64,000 nucleotides of DNA from Mytilus galloprovincialis (Eukaryota; Mollusca; Bivalvia; Mytilida; Mytilidae): assembly GCF_965363235.1 (NCBI RefSeq), contig NC_134842.1:6351112-6415111 (forward strand), read 5' to 3'. Each line of letters opens with the position of its first letter. Positions within the stretch are counted from its first letter, which is position 1. Below the pieces are notes generated by a model, which made no database searches, was not told the DNA's origin, and saw nothing but the letters and a program-made list of their open reading frames with translations. A program made the position numbers and the translations under genes. Below, piece after piece: positions 36,471-50,520 of the stretch.

Positions 36471-36565
36471 GTGACTTACTTGTTCCAAAAGGCTGAAATT
36501 GATTGCTACAGAAGGCTGGAGGTTTTCTGGTTGTGTCTTTAGCTTTGAGGGGTCTATTTTATAGC
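36471..36565 (-). promoter_or_regulatory. TATA-like box and non-coding exon 1 of gene A'
   Basis: Reverse complement of 17,797-17,891: tattttatagcc lies where gene A has ggctatagaata, so A' carries the better TATA match (TATAAAATA). The exon ends in the same CACAG|GTAC donor at 36,471. Confidence 0.5.
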
Positions 36566-37340
36566 CTGTTTTGTTTAAAATGTCATATTTTTCTAGACAA
36601 ATGATAGATGTTTTTCTTTGAAAATTTGCATTGTTGTTATAATTTTCGTGTGGGTCAATGTCATTTACTTTTAGTCTCCTCAGTGATCGTCGTTTATCTT
36701 CCTTACATTTTTTAGTAATATAATTTATAATGACTCAGTTTTATGTCAAAACAGAATTAAATAGATTTAAAGGAAAACTTATGTAAGATTTCCAAAAATA
36801 TTACGTGTTATAGAAAACTTACAATCTTGAAACTGTTTATTCAAAATATAATACTTCTTATATTGAATTTATAATTTATCTATACATTTCATTATTTGTT
36901 TGTGAAATAAACCAATCTAAATCGAACAGCTGTCTATTCCAAACAGAATGTCTTGTCGCAATGTGGTTTACTTTATGCTGGTTTTATTGCACGTGAATTT
37001 GCTTGATTCTTGGCGTACATTAAGTGAATTCATACAAGAAGACTAAATTTTTATCATTACGTAATCAACACTGACGTTAGGGTATTTAATAAAAAATCGA
37101 AAATTAGAATTAAAGGACAAACATGTGGCTAGAATAGAAAAAGACAAACCACAACCAACGAGAATAAACAAAGAAACTAAAGATGAGTAATCAGAAACCC
37201 ACTAAAAACTTGGATAGGACTGAAGTGTTTAAGAAAGAGTGAGCAGTTCCTGCTCAAAATGTGGCATCCGCCATGTTATAACAACCTTTTTAATTGCAAA
37301 AGTCATTTTACAGTATGCTACATGTAATCAGTAATGGTAC

Positions 37341-37495
37341 ATATAAAAAAGAAGATGTGGTATGATTGTCAATGAGACAAATCTCCTCGAGAAACAAAAT
37401 GACACAGAAATGAAGAACTATAGCCTAGGTAACCATACGTCCTCCAATAATGAGCAAAGCCCATACCGCATAGTCAGCTATAAAATGCCCCGAAA
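37341..37495 (-). repeat. Dispersed mussel-type repeat (mirror of 16,868-17,022)
   Basis: Same family and position as the left-arm copy. Confidence 0.65.
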
Positions 37496-38384
37496 TGACA
37501 AATGTAAAACAATTCAAACAAGAAAGCATATTCACTTTGAAGCATTTTAGAGTTGTGCTTCCTTGTTTTGACGAACAACATCAAATATTGCATCAGCAAT
37601 AGGAGAATGTGCGATACCCCGCCTAATCGATAGCTGTGTGAATAGCTCAAAAACGTTAAGTGTAGAATCAATTTTACACAATGAATTCATCACAAATTCA
37701 CGAACAATTTACTCGTTAACGACAATTTTGAAAATCATCCGAGCCAGTATGTAAATGTTTAAACGAGTAGGTCAAGGACATGTCAAATCATTCAAAGAAC
37801 AACCAGAAACAGTACCTGCTAAATAAGAATTGAGAAAATCAATATGTGTGGGCCAGTCTTAAAAGACACTAAAAACAAATTATAAATTCAAAATTCAAAA
37901 TTCAAACAGAAAAAGTTTGTGGAGGAAAAAAATAATGTTTTTTACAGAATAAGATGTCGAATCAAATCAGTTGATCATTGCTACAGTCCTAAAACAGTTT
38001 GACATGATATTTTGTTTTTATAATAAGTAGTATTTCAAACAATAATGTCATGAATGACGAAACGGTGGATAAACATGTGTATTCGTCAATCTGTTTGGTT
38101 TTTTTTTTTGAAATAGGGATTGCGTCTTCTGACACAGTTTAACTATAGGTGATGTATGCCTAGTAGTCATCACTACCAAGTCATGTTCAGGGTTTTTTGG
38201 TTGTTTTTTTTAAATATTTTATACCCATTACAATTCTATGATCATCTGGCTGAAACAAGGGTGAACTTTTGCTATCTCTTTGTGTCCGTCGTCTGTCAAA
38301 AATCTTCATATCTTAAACTACTTGTCTAATTGGAACAAAAGTCGCTGGCATCATCCTAATAACATTAACGGTACCAATGTTTCT

Positions 38385-38428
38385 GCACCAGATGCGCATT
38401 TCGACAAAACTTGTCTATTCAGTGATGC
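38385..38428 (-). ncRNA. Hammerhead-like motif, family 2 copy 3, right arm (degenerate)
   Basis: Same as 15,932-15,975, with the altered CTGAATA core box. Confidence 0.5.
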
Positions 38429-38726
38429 TCGTGGCCAAAATATGTAAAAACTAAAGCTTATATAAAAGAGGAAGAGCTATAATCAAAAAGTTCAAAAAAG
38501 TATAGCCAAATCAGTGACAGGAATCAGAGTTTTGGACGAGAGAGATACATTCCTTAATTTGTAATAATTTTTAACATTTTGTAACAGCAAATTTAATAAC
38601 ACAAAAAAATCCGTATTTTCATGCCAGTACTGGCTACTGGGCTGGTGATACCCTCGGGGACTAACAGTCCACTAGCAGAGGCATCGACCCAGTGGTAGTA
38701 ATAACATTAACGGTACCAATTTTTCT

Positions 38727-38774
38727 GCACCAGATGCGCATTTCGACAATACATGTTTCGATCTTCAGTGATGC
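38727..38774 (-). ncRNA. Hammerhead-like motif, family 2 copy 2, right arm
   Basis: Same as 15,588-15,635, with the lengthened stem II. Confidence 0.5.
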
Positions 38775-39000
38775 TCGTAAAATATAGCCAAACCCGTGAA
38801 AGGAATCAGAGCTTTGCATGAGGGAGATACATTCCTTAATTTATAATAATTTTTAACATTTTGAAACAGCAAATATAATAACACAAAAAATCCGTTTTTT
38901 CATGCCAGAACCGGAGTACTTGCTACTGAGCTGGTGATATCCTCGGGGACTAACAGTCCACCAGCAGAGGCATCGACCCAGTGGTAGTACCAATTTGTCT

Positions 39001-39044
39001 GCACCAGATGCGTATTTCGATAATACATGTCTCTTCAGTGATGC
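39001..39044 (-). ncRNA. Hammerhead ribozyme, family 2, best-preserved core
   Basis: Read on the minus strand: stem I GCATCA/TGGTGC, core CTGAAGA (A at the variable position 7), stem II GACA/TATC with one mismatch, GAAA present, short stem III (A-T, T-A) and ATC cleavage triplet. Every invariant core base is present, unlike its left-arm counterpart. Confidence 0.65.
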
Positions 39045-39314
39045 TCGTGGCCAAAATATGTAAAATCCAAAGCTTATATAAAAGATGAATAGCTATAATC
39101 CAAAAGTTCCAAAAAGTATAGCCAAATCCGTGAAAGTGATCAGAGCTTTGCATGGAGGAGAGACAGTCCTTAATTTGTAATAATTTTAACATTTTGTAAC
39201 AGCAAATTAAATAACACAAAAAAAATCCGTATTTTCATGCCAGGACCGGAGTACTGGCTTCTGGGCTGGTGATACCCTCGGGGACTACAGTCCACCAGCA
39301 GAGGCATTGACGCG

Positions 39315-42300
39315 GTGGGGTGTCTTTTTTCAAAGTTGTATCCGATGATCCCGCTTTCAAACCAACATCGCCATCTTTATTATAAATAGAGCATAGGACT
39401 AAAATGTATTGATGTAAAATTTAAACTTTTTGCTGATTTTGTCGAATATACAAATTAGGCATATTTTGACAGAAAATCAATGTAAAATCTTCTCCCTTGA
39501 AGTGGATGTGCAATTGGATCTAAACTTAACATACATAGTCCTTAGGTTGTCCCTTTCAAACTTTATCTTATAGCTTGCCTTGCCAACCAAAATGGCCTTC
39601 GATACTGAAAATAGAAATTTCTTAAAGTAACCCAAACTGGTTTATATTACAGGAAAATGGAATGACATTTGAACTACTGTCTCGTGACAATGAGTCGGTT
39701 TACATATTCTGTGTCAATAAGAGTCGCCAAGGTAGCAAATAGAAACCTTACAAGAAAACAGTAAACACCATAAGCAATAGTAACGACGAGATTAAAACCA
39801 TTATTACCAAATTTAAGTTTGTAACGAAAATGTATTTTCTTTCAATCGATTGATGATCTTTGAACAGCGGTATACTACTGTTACATTTATCTAAATAGAA
39901 AACTAAAGATAGAATCAAACAAACAAAAAAAGCCTAAATGCTTCAGGCGGTCATGGAGTGTTTAAAATGAATTTAATATCAGGTTTTCATTTTTGTCCAG
40001 TCAGCACATATGAAGAGTACACAAAGGTTGATTTTAGAAAGTACATGTATATATGTTAATCATTTTGACATAATATATGTTAAGTGTTTAAAACAACAAC
40101 ATGCATAATAAATTTAGCAAGGTAAAAAATTTGCTCGGCCTTAGCGCAAACACAGGTACATGTATTCTCTATGGCTTATCGTTTATCAACACAATTATAA
40201 TTTAATTATAGATACATGCTTTTAAAAGAATACTACAGTGTAAACAGATTGCAAACATATCTAGAAAGAGTCTATATGTCAATACTGTATATGGTGTAAA
40301 TCAATAATACTTATTTCGGCAGTTTGATAAAAAACGTATAATTTCTTGTGGTTAAAAATGCTATATCTGTTAACTGTTCTTCCAGTGTAATTTTATCATG
40401 TGTCTTCTTTTGACTGTTTATAACAATATAAGTATAGTATCATGTAATTAAATGTAAATCAATCATGCTCAAATAAAGAAAAAGTAATAGCGATAGGGAA
40501 AAACAACATTGGTTTTGTCAAAATCCTTATAATCACAACATACTATATTCATTTATGTCATACAAAACAATATCTACATGAATGGTATATGATCCAATAC
40601 AATATATCATGCATCAATGTCATACTTACGATATATATATATATATATATATATATTTATGACATGTAATACAATATGTACATGGACATTTATATTATTC
40701 TATACAATACATTTATGACATGCAATACAATGTGTACATGAACAATTATATTATACAATATGATACATTTATTTCCCGTGTCTTAGGGCGATATAAAGAT
40801 TTGTTTACCAAAGAAGATTCATATTTCACGAGGGCTTTGTCCAAGGGAAATATGATTTTTCAAGGGGGGACAAATCTTCATATCTCTCGAAGCTAAGGGA
40901 AATAATTGTCTTGTTCCACTGCCTATGCTTTGTTATCTTCCAAAATATAGTATATTAATTCATACCTTTTTGTTTAAATAGCTAAACGAGGCATACACAT
41001 TGACAAACAGTACGAATCAAAAGTACAATCAATAGTCTTTTTTTATTTTAATGCTGGAATAAATTTTAACACGGGAATGACTTTACTACAGTGACGCTAT
41101 TTTATTAAAACCACTTCCAAAACGGTAGGTTCATTAACCGCGAGTAACGTCATACTACGAGGTCCCGATCAACAAAGAGGAATATGATGTTCAGAAGGGA
41201 ATATGATACTCAGAGGGGAATATGAAGTTTTACGTGTGATAGTGTCGACCAATCAAATGTTGATTTCACGATCAAAATCAACATGCAGTGGAATAAAATA
41301 TATACATTTATGTCACACAATACAGTTCATACATTGATTTCACACAATATGAAATACATTTACGTCATACAATAGACCAAATCACTACTGAACAGTAGGA
41401 ATCAGCACCCAAATATGTTTATATATAACATGTAATTTGACCCCCTTACTTAATATGTTATACATGAAATATCTAGCAAAATTGGAAAAGTGTATAAAAA
41501 AGGTATACACCAATTACACTAGGGACTATATTCGAGGACAAGGAAAATTAAAGTACGATAACTGTGTTCTGGGAGCATATTTGCACATAAAGACACATGA
41601 TGTTGCAATAAAACATTTTGACATGTGATTAAATTTTTTATTTAGCAATTGGCATGTGTGGGGTGTATTTCTTCTGGACAAGGTTCTAATGGGTCTAGGA
41701 GAAAGGATTAACGAGAACAAACTGTAACAAATATAAAACCACAGTTATACTGTAGATATAGGAACATGTGGTATGAGTACCAATTAGACAACTCTCCATC
41801 CAAGTCTCAATTTATAAAATTAAACTAATATATATCAAGATACAGTCGTCAAAGATTGGTTCACACCAAACAGCAAGCTACATGTATACAGGGTCTAAAA
41901 CAATTACTATTGTAAAACCATTTAAACAGGAAAACCAACGGTCTAATCTATATAAAAAAAAGAGTAACGAGAAACACTTATGACATGTTTAATGTAATTT
42001 TTTCAACTATATAAAGTTTAAAAAACAGTTCTTGTTTAATGACAAAAGTGGAAACAATTAACATCATTTTTATAAATAGTAGATTCGAACTAGTACCAAA
42101 GTGTTAAATAATCTGTGTTCCAGAGACTTTATTAAAAGTGAGCATAAATCCTATCACTGTGACAAATTGTGTAATATATCTTACACAGTCACAAAGCAAA
42201 CTGGAGTAAAATTTATGATACCTCATGTACCCGGTCAATTGGTAAAAAAACTATTATTATTCAACATTTCAGGACACGACCTTGCACAATTCATTATGAA

Positions 42301-44590
42301 AAGTCCAATAAACTTGAAACAAAAAATGTGAAAAATCTTCGAATTAAATCACAAATGTCTTACTAAAGTCGATTTTAGCCTCTCAATTATATATCTTTAA
42401 ATGTATGTCAGTTTTGAATCGGTCTGAAATGACGAACAATACATTACATCGAAAGTTGTTCATATTTAAGACTTATCTCCTGCAGTAAATTAAATATTGT
42501 ACAATACGATCAGTCCACTTTATGTTAAGCCGCTGGTATTTACCTATACATATCAATCATAACGCAAATTGATTGAAAACGGAACAGGACCTTACAATTT
42601 ATTATTCAGACTTTTAAGATCCTTTTTAAATCACAATGAAAGTTCGAGACTACAAATCATTTACCAGATTAGATGCTATCAACTATTAAGATAAATCAAC
42701 CATACAGCCATCTTAGTATTTAGTTTAAATGGTTAATATACATGTACGTGTAGTCAATGTGGTTGTTTATATAAGCACAACATAACATATTTGGTTTTTC
42801 CGGTTTAAAAAAAATGTTAGTGGAGGGCATTGCTTTTACGACAATGTAACATTTCATGAACTTTTACAAATATATATACCACCTCAATATTATATTTTGT
42901 GATTGGGATTTTTTTAGTCTTTTTAACTCTTCCAATTCTTATCATACCAAAAATCTAGCAAAATTGTTAATATTGCTTATTCACTTATTAGTAAAGAATA
43001 AGACAAGTTTAGTCGAAATCTGATAATGTGTCACCATGAAGTGAATTTTCTTACATATTATTATCATTATTGTTGTCGTCGTAATAATCATCCACTTATT
43101 TAAAAACTTGTCATAGTCAAGAAATAATTTAATATCATCAAGGAAATCAATTTTGGTTTGTTTTGCCAGCTGTTCATGGACTTATTTTAATTGTCCTTGG
43201 ATTTTGGTACCTTTTTAAAAAAAAATATTTTCACTTTGCAGATGGGCGGTCAACTAATGTAGAATTATAAAAGTATTTATAGAATTGATTAACAAGTTTT
43301 CTACTTTTCGTAAGTGCACATTACCAGACAGAAGGCAGACGATGATATATCATTTTGAATAAGATGACCAGTAAATGGTAGTATTTATCATCGAGTGTCC
43401 TTGATTTATAACACCTGTACCATGTCTCTGATGTTAAACACACATGTACCTATATTAGTAAGTTTCATACGGACGTAACCATAAATATTTTCTGATGATA
43501 CATGTTAGAGCACGAGAGTCCTTCATTTGACTTTGAATTGAATGCATTTTAACATTCAAGATACTGCTTTACTATTGTCATAATGAATTAACATTTTGTT
43601 CCAAATTGCCTCATGGTTATAGTATCAACAAAACATAACGATGAATTTTGAATTGAAAAACTTGTTCAAACAAATTTAATTTCATTTCAATGTTTAATAT
43701 TATACTGATACAGAACAAAACAACGAAAAGGCATACGGCGTATATAGAATTGTTCGTAAATGTATCACTTTAACTCGGCATGATTGTAGACAAGTGATTT
43801 AGTTTGTTGATTAAGTAGGAATAATTAATACTCTTTCTGGTAATTATAAGAACTCGGCTGAATTTTAGACAATTTTGTTTTAAAAAATTATACAGTATCA
43901 GCCATTTAATATGATTGATAACATTCTATATTTTGTAAGGGAGGCCATTTAAATGAAGTATGTGGTAATCTAATACAATTAATGAAAAGAACATATTTTG
44001 TTGTTTTTGTTTGACCAAGTATGTTAACAGGATAAAGTTTTTGTACTGATTTTTTTCAACAATAATGTAAAATGACGTTTACGATTACGAAGGTTATCAA
44101 AACACGGCGGGAACTGCCCACTCTTTCCAAAGCACTACACTCGGTTAGTTTAATGTATTTGTTCTCGTTGGTTGTTGTTTGTCTGTTTTCTATTCATGCC
44201 ACTTTGTTTCCTTTCGATATTGATTATTTTAATTTTTTTTAAATACCATTACATTAGTGTGGCGATCGACATTTAGTCTTCTTTTATGAACCCCTTGAAT
44301 TTACCCCAGATATCAAGGAAATGGATGTAAATTAAAATATGCATAAACTAAACCAATGTGCTACAAGACGTTTTATTTGCAATTGAATATTCGATTATAC
44401 TGATTTTATTCAATTATATATTAAATGAAGTGTATAGATAAAATGTAAATTCAATAAACATGCATTATTGATTTAAATCGGGGTCAGTAAGAAGGATTAG
44501 GTTTTGAATAAACATATTCAAATACCCAAGTATTCCACAATATGTAATATTTTAAAAAATCTGTTATACGTTTTCTCTTGACATGCTTAA
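39315..44590. other. Right-arm region mirroring 8.5-15.1 kb, no gene
   Basis: Contains the shortened (AT)n tract (about 40,631-40,656), the uninterrupted fold-back region (40,760-41,290) and the mussel repeat at 41,741-41,925. The RT insertion of the left arm is absent here, leaving the empty site at about 41,000-41,025. Frames of 60-76 codons (41,437; 42,101) have no domain. Confidence 0.55.
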
Positions 44591-44732
44591 TTAAATTGAG
44601 AATGGAAATGGGGAATGTGTCTAAACGACAACAACCCGTTCATAGAGCAGACAACAGCCGAAGGCTACCAATGGGTCTTCAATGTAGCGAGAAACTCCCG
44701 CACCACGAAGCGTCCTTCAGCGGGCCCCTAAA
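44591..44732 (-). repeat. Solitary RT-element 3' tail (mirror of 8,399-8,540)
   Basis: attgagaatggaaatgggg to cagcgggcccctaaat, reverse complement of the left copy. Confidence 0.7.
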
Positions 44733-44940
44733 TCTATATAAATATGTTTTGACATAAAACTGAAGAATTATAAATTGTATCATTAAGAATATGATGAAAA
44801 TACACGACAATTTCTGAGGAGACTTGAAGGACATGACATTGACTCACACGTACATTAAAACGATAAATTAAATGCAAATTTTCGAGAAAAAAAATATCAA
44901 CTTTCTTTTAAAAAAGTATGTCATTTAAAACAAAGCTGGC

Positions 44941-45041
44941 TATAAAATGAGCGCCTCAAAGCTATAGACGCATCAGCAAACCTACAGCCGTCAGTAGCAG
45001 TCAATTACATCCTACAATAGAAGCCTTCTGGAAATTCACAG
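44941..45041 (+). promoter_or_regulatory. TATA box and non-coding exon 1 of gene B
   Basis: TATAAAAT at 44,941-44,948 is followed by conserved exon-like sequence (caaagctatagacg, cagccgtcagtagcag) up to CACAG|GTACTG at 45,041. Exon 2 starts at 50,821 after ttcaattgcag, implying a first intron of about 5.8 kb. The block is the best-conserved non-coding stretch between the A and B loci. Confidence 0.6.
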
Positions 45042-48000
45042 GTACTGTCTGTTTATCATAAACGTTATACATGTAGATGCTTCAAACACTTACAGTTGTT
45101 TCATGTCGGGTATTTAAAATATTACTGAATTAGTCAACACATGCATCAATTTTTGTGGGGTCGTTTATAGGTTGACGTTCGGTGTGAGCCAAGGCTCCGT
45201 GTTAAAGACCGTACTTTGACCAATAATGGTGTAATTTTATAATTTATGACTTGGATGGAGAGTTGTCTCATTGGCGCTCATACCATATCTTCTTATATCT
45301 ATCCTATACATTTTTTGTAGATTTTTTCTAAACTTGTTTTTATCTTTTATACACCGAAACATTTTTGGATTTGATAAATCATGAAGGGTGAAGACATTTT
45401 ATACTAAATGTACAATCTTGTTTAAAACAACGGGTATCGGGTTATATGTGTGCGTGTTTTTTTATTTTTAGCCGACACAATGGTATTAAGGGCATACAAT
45501 ACTGTTACAGGGGAAGTAATGACGTTACTAACGTACATTGTTATTTTCGCGACGTCAAACTATGACTTATCGGGAAAAGATTCAGTTTTCGACTTATTTT
45601 TATCATTCAAACTTGTTTAACTTGAAAACGAGTTCATGGACCCCTCTGTTTTAAAACGCCATTTTGGTTTGATTACGTAAGAAGATTATTTGTGTCAATT
45701 TTCATTAAAGCGTAAATAGTACAATTCTTTTTAATTTAATAAATATACACCCAAAGATGATTTTTTTTCTACCTTCATGAACATTTGATAAATATGATTT
45801 ATTTCTGAATAATTACATTAGATGTATGTTTCATCATAATACTTTATTCTGATTGGCTAACTGCACATCAGGTGTTATTCCTAAAGCAATTACATCACTA
45901 AATAAAACTTTTCATTCATGATAACACGTGGTCCCACAATAAAGTACAAGTGTGAATTAAAGACCAAACAGCATATTCATTTCTATCAGTGATTTTTCCT
46001 TCCAATTTTGTGTGAAGGTGTTGCATGATTTGAGGAACAAAATATGATAAAAAGAATTGGGGGTCACCGACTTAGTTTTGTCACTATAGCAACCTCAGTT
46101 TCGTGTTTTCCCGAATATTAACATAATATTTGCTTGTTATCTTAACTCTCTAAAAAAATGTTTTTTATCAAACCTACAAGCATTATTCTTGTTTCACGTT
46201 AAACAGTAGATTTGTATCTTTTAAATATACAGGTTCAAGAGTTTATAGGCTCATACTGATTTGATCTTTAAAAATATGATTTATTTCATTCCCGCCAAAA
46301 ATTAAGCGTAAAACTGAAAAACGTTTCAAGTATTAAAAAATATCTACCAGTGATTTCTTTATAAAAATTTAAAGAAGGAAAGTGCCATATGTACTCGTCA
46401 AAATAAAGCAAAAAAAAAATGTATGTCACCGACCTTTCAAAACGTTATGAGTAATTTTGATGTTTTGTTCGCGTTCGTTTTGAAGAAAAGAGTTGTCTTT
46501 TTTCAGAAGAATGCATCTGACGTCATAGTACAAAATTTCCTTGCTAGCACACTATTTGAAAAAAAAATTCGCAAATTGGACGTTGGAAACCCACATTTAA
46601 ATTTCCAAGAATAACAACTATATTCACCTATTTTATTATCCGGTAATACTAGAGATTAAGCATGTATCAGTTTCAGATCTTTATGATGTTGTTGCCGCAC
46701 AATATAAACCTCCAGAAACACAATCCGTCGGAATGGAAAATTGTTTGAAATAACCTTTCACACCGCTTTTGTATTGAAAGTCTGTTTTTGTCCTCTGTCC
46801 CACATAAGCAAAATTATTGAAAATAAAAAAAATGTTGAAATCCGTGAAAAACGCGAAATAGGACGTTATGATTTGACGTTTTTTAATTGCTAGAAACAAT
46901 GTCATAGAGCTTTTATGTCGACACCAAGTTGCGTTAACTGATGCGCATAAACAATAGGCTGTTTGGTCTTTAAATAAAACAATTATAGAATTCGTGTTTT
47001 CATGATCATAGCCAAATAAAGTAATTATTAGTATTGCATGCTTCTTTTTGTAACTTCATATGGTTGTAAAAGCGTTGATCGTGCGTACATTTTTAGTATA
47101 AAGCGCTTCTACGCTTCATACAAACTGTACTTTGGTCAATGATTTTACACCCAAATGAAGTTACAAAAGAAGCATTCATTTCGAATTAAAAAACGTATAA
47201 ATTTTTAGAAAACTTATAAATTACAGAACTTACAAATTATTTACCAAAAAAAAAAACAGTTTGTGTTTATCTTTTAAAACAAAAAAAAAGTTATGTCTTT
47301 CTTTCGAAAAGAAAATACGGCCACACATTCGAATTTTGAGCAAATATACCAAATGTTTACCTCATTTTACTAAAAAAAAAGTAGCACATATTTTTACTAC
47401 ATATTTGGTTTAAAAAGGTAACAAATAGTCTATATGGAAATTTTTATCAAATGTGAATACGGGATCAAAACTGTATTGTATGCCCTTAAGACTTAAAGTA
47501 AGAAATAATTAAAAGGAATTAAAATTCTTTTTTTTTATTATTTTTTCTAAAATAATATCTTTATTGCACTTTTCTTTGCTGTTTTAACAAATTACTCGAC
47601 TTACAGTAGTTGGCCGAGTATCCCTGTGAATTAGTCACTGGATAACCAGGGAATTTATTCAGTGAATTCATATCTATAGATAAGTTTGTTTATTTTACAA
47701 TTCATATGTATTACATACATCTGAGACATATATTTTACAAATAAATATATTGTTTCATGATTACGGAAAGTGTACAGTTTTGTCCGGTTTTGTTTCTAAA
47801 GATTAAAATTTTGTGATCATTGACCTTAACCTTTTGGTATTAAGATTCAAATAGACAAAAAAGTCAGCGTATTAAGATTTCTCAATAACCTCTTGATACC
47901 ACGCTTTGTTTAAGTTTAAAGCACGGAATTTCCATTCTCTTCAAAGATATTGAATTATTTGGTTCTCTGTCTGACATAATGTTAACAAAATATAAAATAA

Positions 48001-50099
48001 TTTAGAGGAATGTGGATTGGAAAACAAGCACTCTCAAAATAATTTAGTAGGAATAAAGCAACAAAAGTGAAAGGTAAAGATGTTTGACCAATAGACTCGA
48101 GTATCAAAATATGAGATGGTAAATTTCCGAAATGAAAACATTTGTCTATGTTTGGCAATGTAAATTATAATAATAAGTGATAATTATTTTTCACAAAATA
48201 CATATTTTCTCTTAAAATACAACAAAGACATTACATCTTGTTGTTTAAATTTGTTTTGAGAGGAATAGTCCAGCAAATAGGTGCAATATAGGAAGAAATT
48301 GTACACTTCGTGTTAAAGCATTAAACTTTGCTTAAAAATACTTCTATCTATACTCTTAAATTTAAGATATAAAGCAAAGCTGAAAATATTATTAACTTTT
48401 TATTATTAATCGTTATTAAGTTTTGATCAGAAACTTTAGTTTAAAGTATTAGAACTGATCTTTTAATTTCATTTGAGTCACATCAGATGAGTTTCAGTCT
48501 TATTTTATAATGTTGAAGCAACACTTGGTGACGTTTGATCCACTTCCGGTTGCAATTTTGTGTTAAAATTAATGAAAAATATCGGCTTTTAAATTTCAAA
48601 AAGTTAAAGGAGGATGTTAAATAATTATTCAATTAGTTCTTTGGAAACCATTTAAAATAATTTTTTGGGTGAATGATATTGTTTCAATTGTTTTTTTTTG
48701 AATATAGATGGACCTTTCACTTTATAAACAGTCTAAATAACAATTCAAAGTTAGATCTAAAAAAAACTTGAGACATCTGATGGTCAAAAACCACGATCAT
48801 CTTCTTCGAATGTTGAGGATATTCTGACTGGACTATGTACAATTTGTCAAATTTTGACAATAGAATTACTGCAATGCCTCAACAATGCGTATTAATAGTG
48901 ACTTGGATGGAAAGGTTCTCATTTGCATTCATACCAAATTTCCTTGCATTTAATTCTTGCTTATTTCTCTGATGTCCTTGAAAAAAAATAAAGAAGAGAT
49001 AGTATACTTGCTTTAAAAGATAACAAAGGAACCGCCCTTCAGAGAAATTCTGTTATTCTGTTATTGTGTTATTGTGTTATTCTGTTATTCTGATGTATAA
49101 TTGAACAACTATATCAGAGAAGTTCAATCATTTCGTTTAAAAAGGCAGGTCCATCGAAAGAATTCCGCCAACATAAACAGCTCTATTTCATAACACATAA
49201 CGTTCTATCCATCAAGTGGATGGGTGTGGGGTGAATGTCTCAGCTTGGAATCACAATTGCATATCCCAAATGCGTTTGGATTGAAAGACAAAAGCGACCA
49301 ATGGAAACAATTTTTAACGACATATCAGAGGCATTATATTCATGTCAAGAGTTTATTCACAAGTTTAGATGAATATACAGTTTGTAGGTCTTTTAACAAT
49401 ATGAGAAAAACTATAAAATTGAAATCTCAGTTTGTTCTTGTAAATGAAATAAAAAATAATTGTTTGTATACACTACAATACTATAATAAGTTAATGAATG
49501 TGGTGGTATTAGTATGTTACCATTCAGATACACATGCATAAGCCAGTGTTTATTTTCTGATGATTTTGCTAATCAAAATCCAACATTCATTGTGTAAATG
49601 AAAATACTACTAAGTGTGTGTCAAACTGAATTGATTATATTAAACGGCACACGACAGTGAATATATATTATTAATATAACCTAGCAGTCAAACAAACATT
49701 TTTTGATATCTTTACGATTTTTTCAATGATAAGTATGCACTATGAATGCATGTTGTCGTTCATTTGGGCTAGAAAAGGACGACGTGTTTCGTGATCGTTT
49801 TCTACCATGTGCACTGCCTTCTGGTTTGCTTCAGATAGGCAAACATATAGGAAACAATAAAATTCTTTTTATTTAGTTTGAATACAATTTAAAACATAAA
49901 GAAACAGCAGAAATAAAACGTCCAAGATTTTTTTAAAAGGCTCATTTCTCGATCATGATTGAAAATCCTACTTGATATTTAACAAAGAACCATTCCATAA
50001 TTGTAAATGACTAACTTTTGAATAAAATAGTTCGTGTAAATAAGATGGCATTGTATACAATAAACTCATCATAGATACCAGAACTAACTTTATTAATAT

Positions 50100-50143
50100 A
50101 CGCCAGACGCGCGTTTCGTCTACAAAAGACTCATCAGTGAAGC
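50100..50143 (-). ncRNA. Hammerhead ribozyme, family 1 copy 2, right arm
   Basis: Core intact. Stem I is GCTTCA against TGGCGT, with one mismatch, so it pairs better than the left-arm copy at 566-609. Confidence 0.7.
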
Positions 50144-50476
50144 TCGAATCCAAAAAAGTTAAATGGGCCAAATAAAGTACGAAGTTGAAGAGCATTGAAG
50201 ACCAAACTTCCTAAAAGTTTTGCCAAATCCAGCTAAGGTAATCTATGCCTGAGGTAGAAAAGCCTTAGTATTTCGAAAATTCACAATTTTTGTAAACAGT
50301 TGATTTATACATTTATAAATATAACCATATCAATGATAATTCATGTCAGCACAAAAAGTGCTGACTACTGGGCTGGTGATACCCTCAGGATAATAACTCT
50401 CCATCAGCAGTGGCATCGACCCAGTGTTTGTAAATAAACTCATCATAGATACCAGGACTATTTTATATATATATAT

Positions 50477-50520
50477 ACGCCAGACGCGCGTTTCGTCTAG
50501 AAAAGACTCATCAGTGACGC
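50477..50520 (-). ncRNA. Hammerhead ribozyme, family 1 copy 1, right arm
   Basis: Identical over its 44 nt to 189-232: CTGATGA, four-pair stem II, GAAA, minimal stem III, GTC triplet and six-pair stem I. Confidence 0.85.

Larger units (their letters stand above)
38359..39314 (-). mobile_element. Retrozyme-like tandem array, family 2, right arm
   Basis: Mirror of 15,096-16,003 with hammerhead-like motifs at 38,385-38,428, 38,727-38,774 and 39,001-39,044. The outer unit is slightly longer than on the left and one block near 38,988 is 15 bp shorter. Confidence 0.65.
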
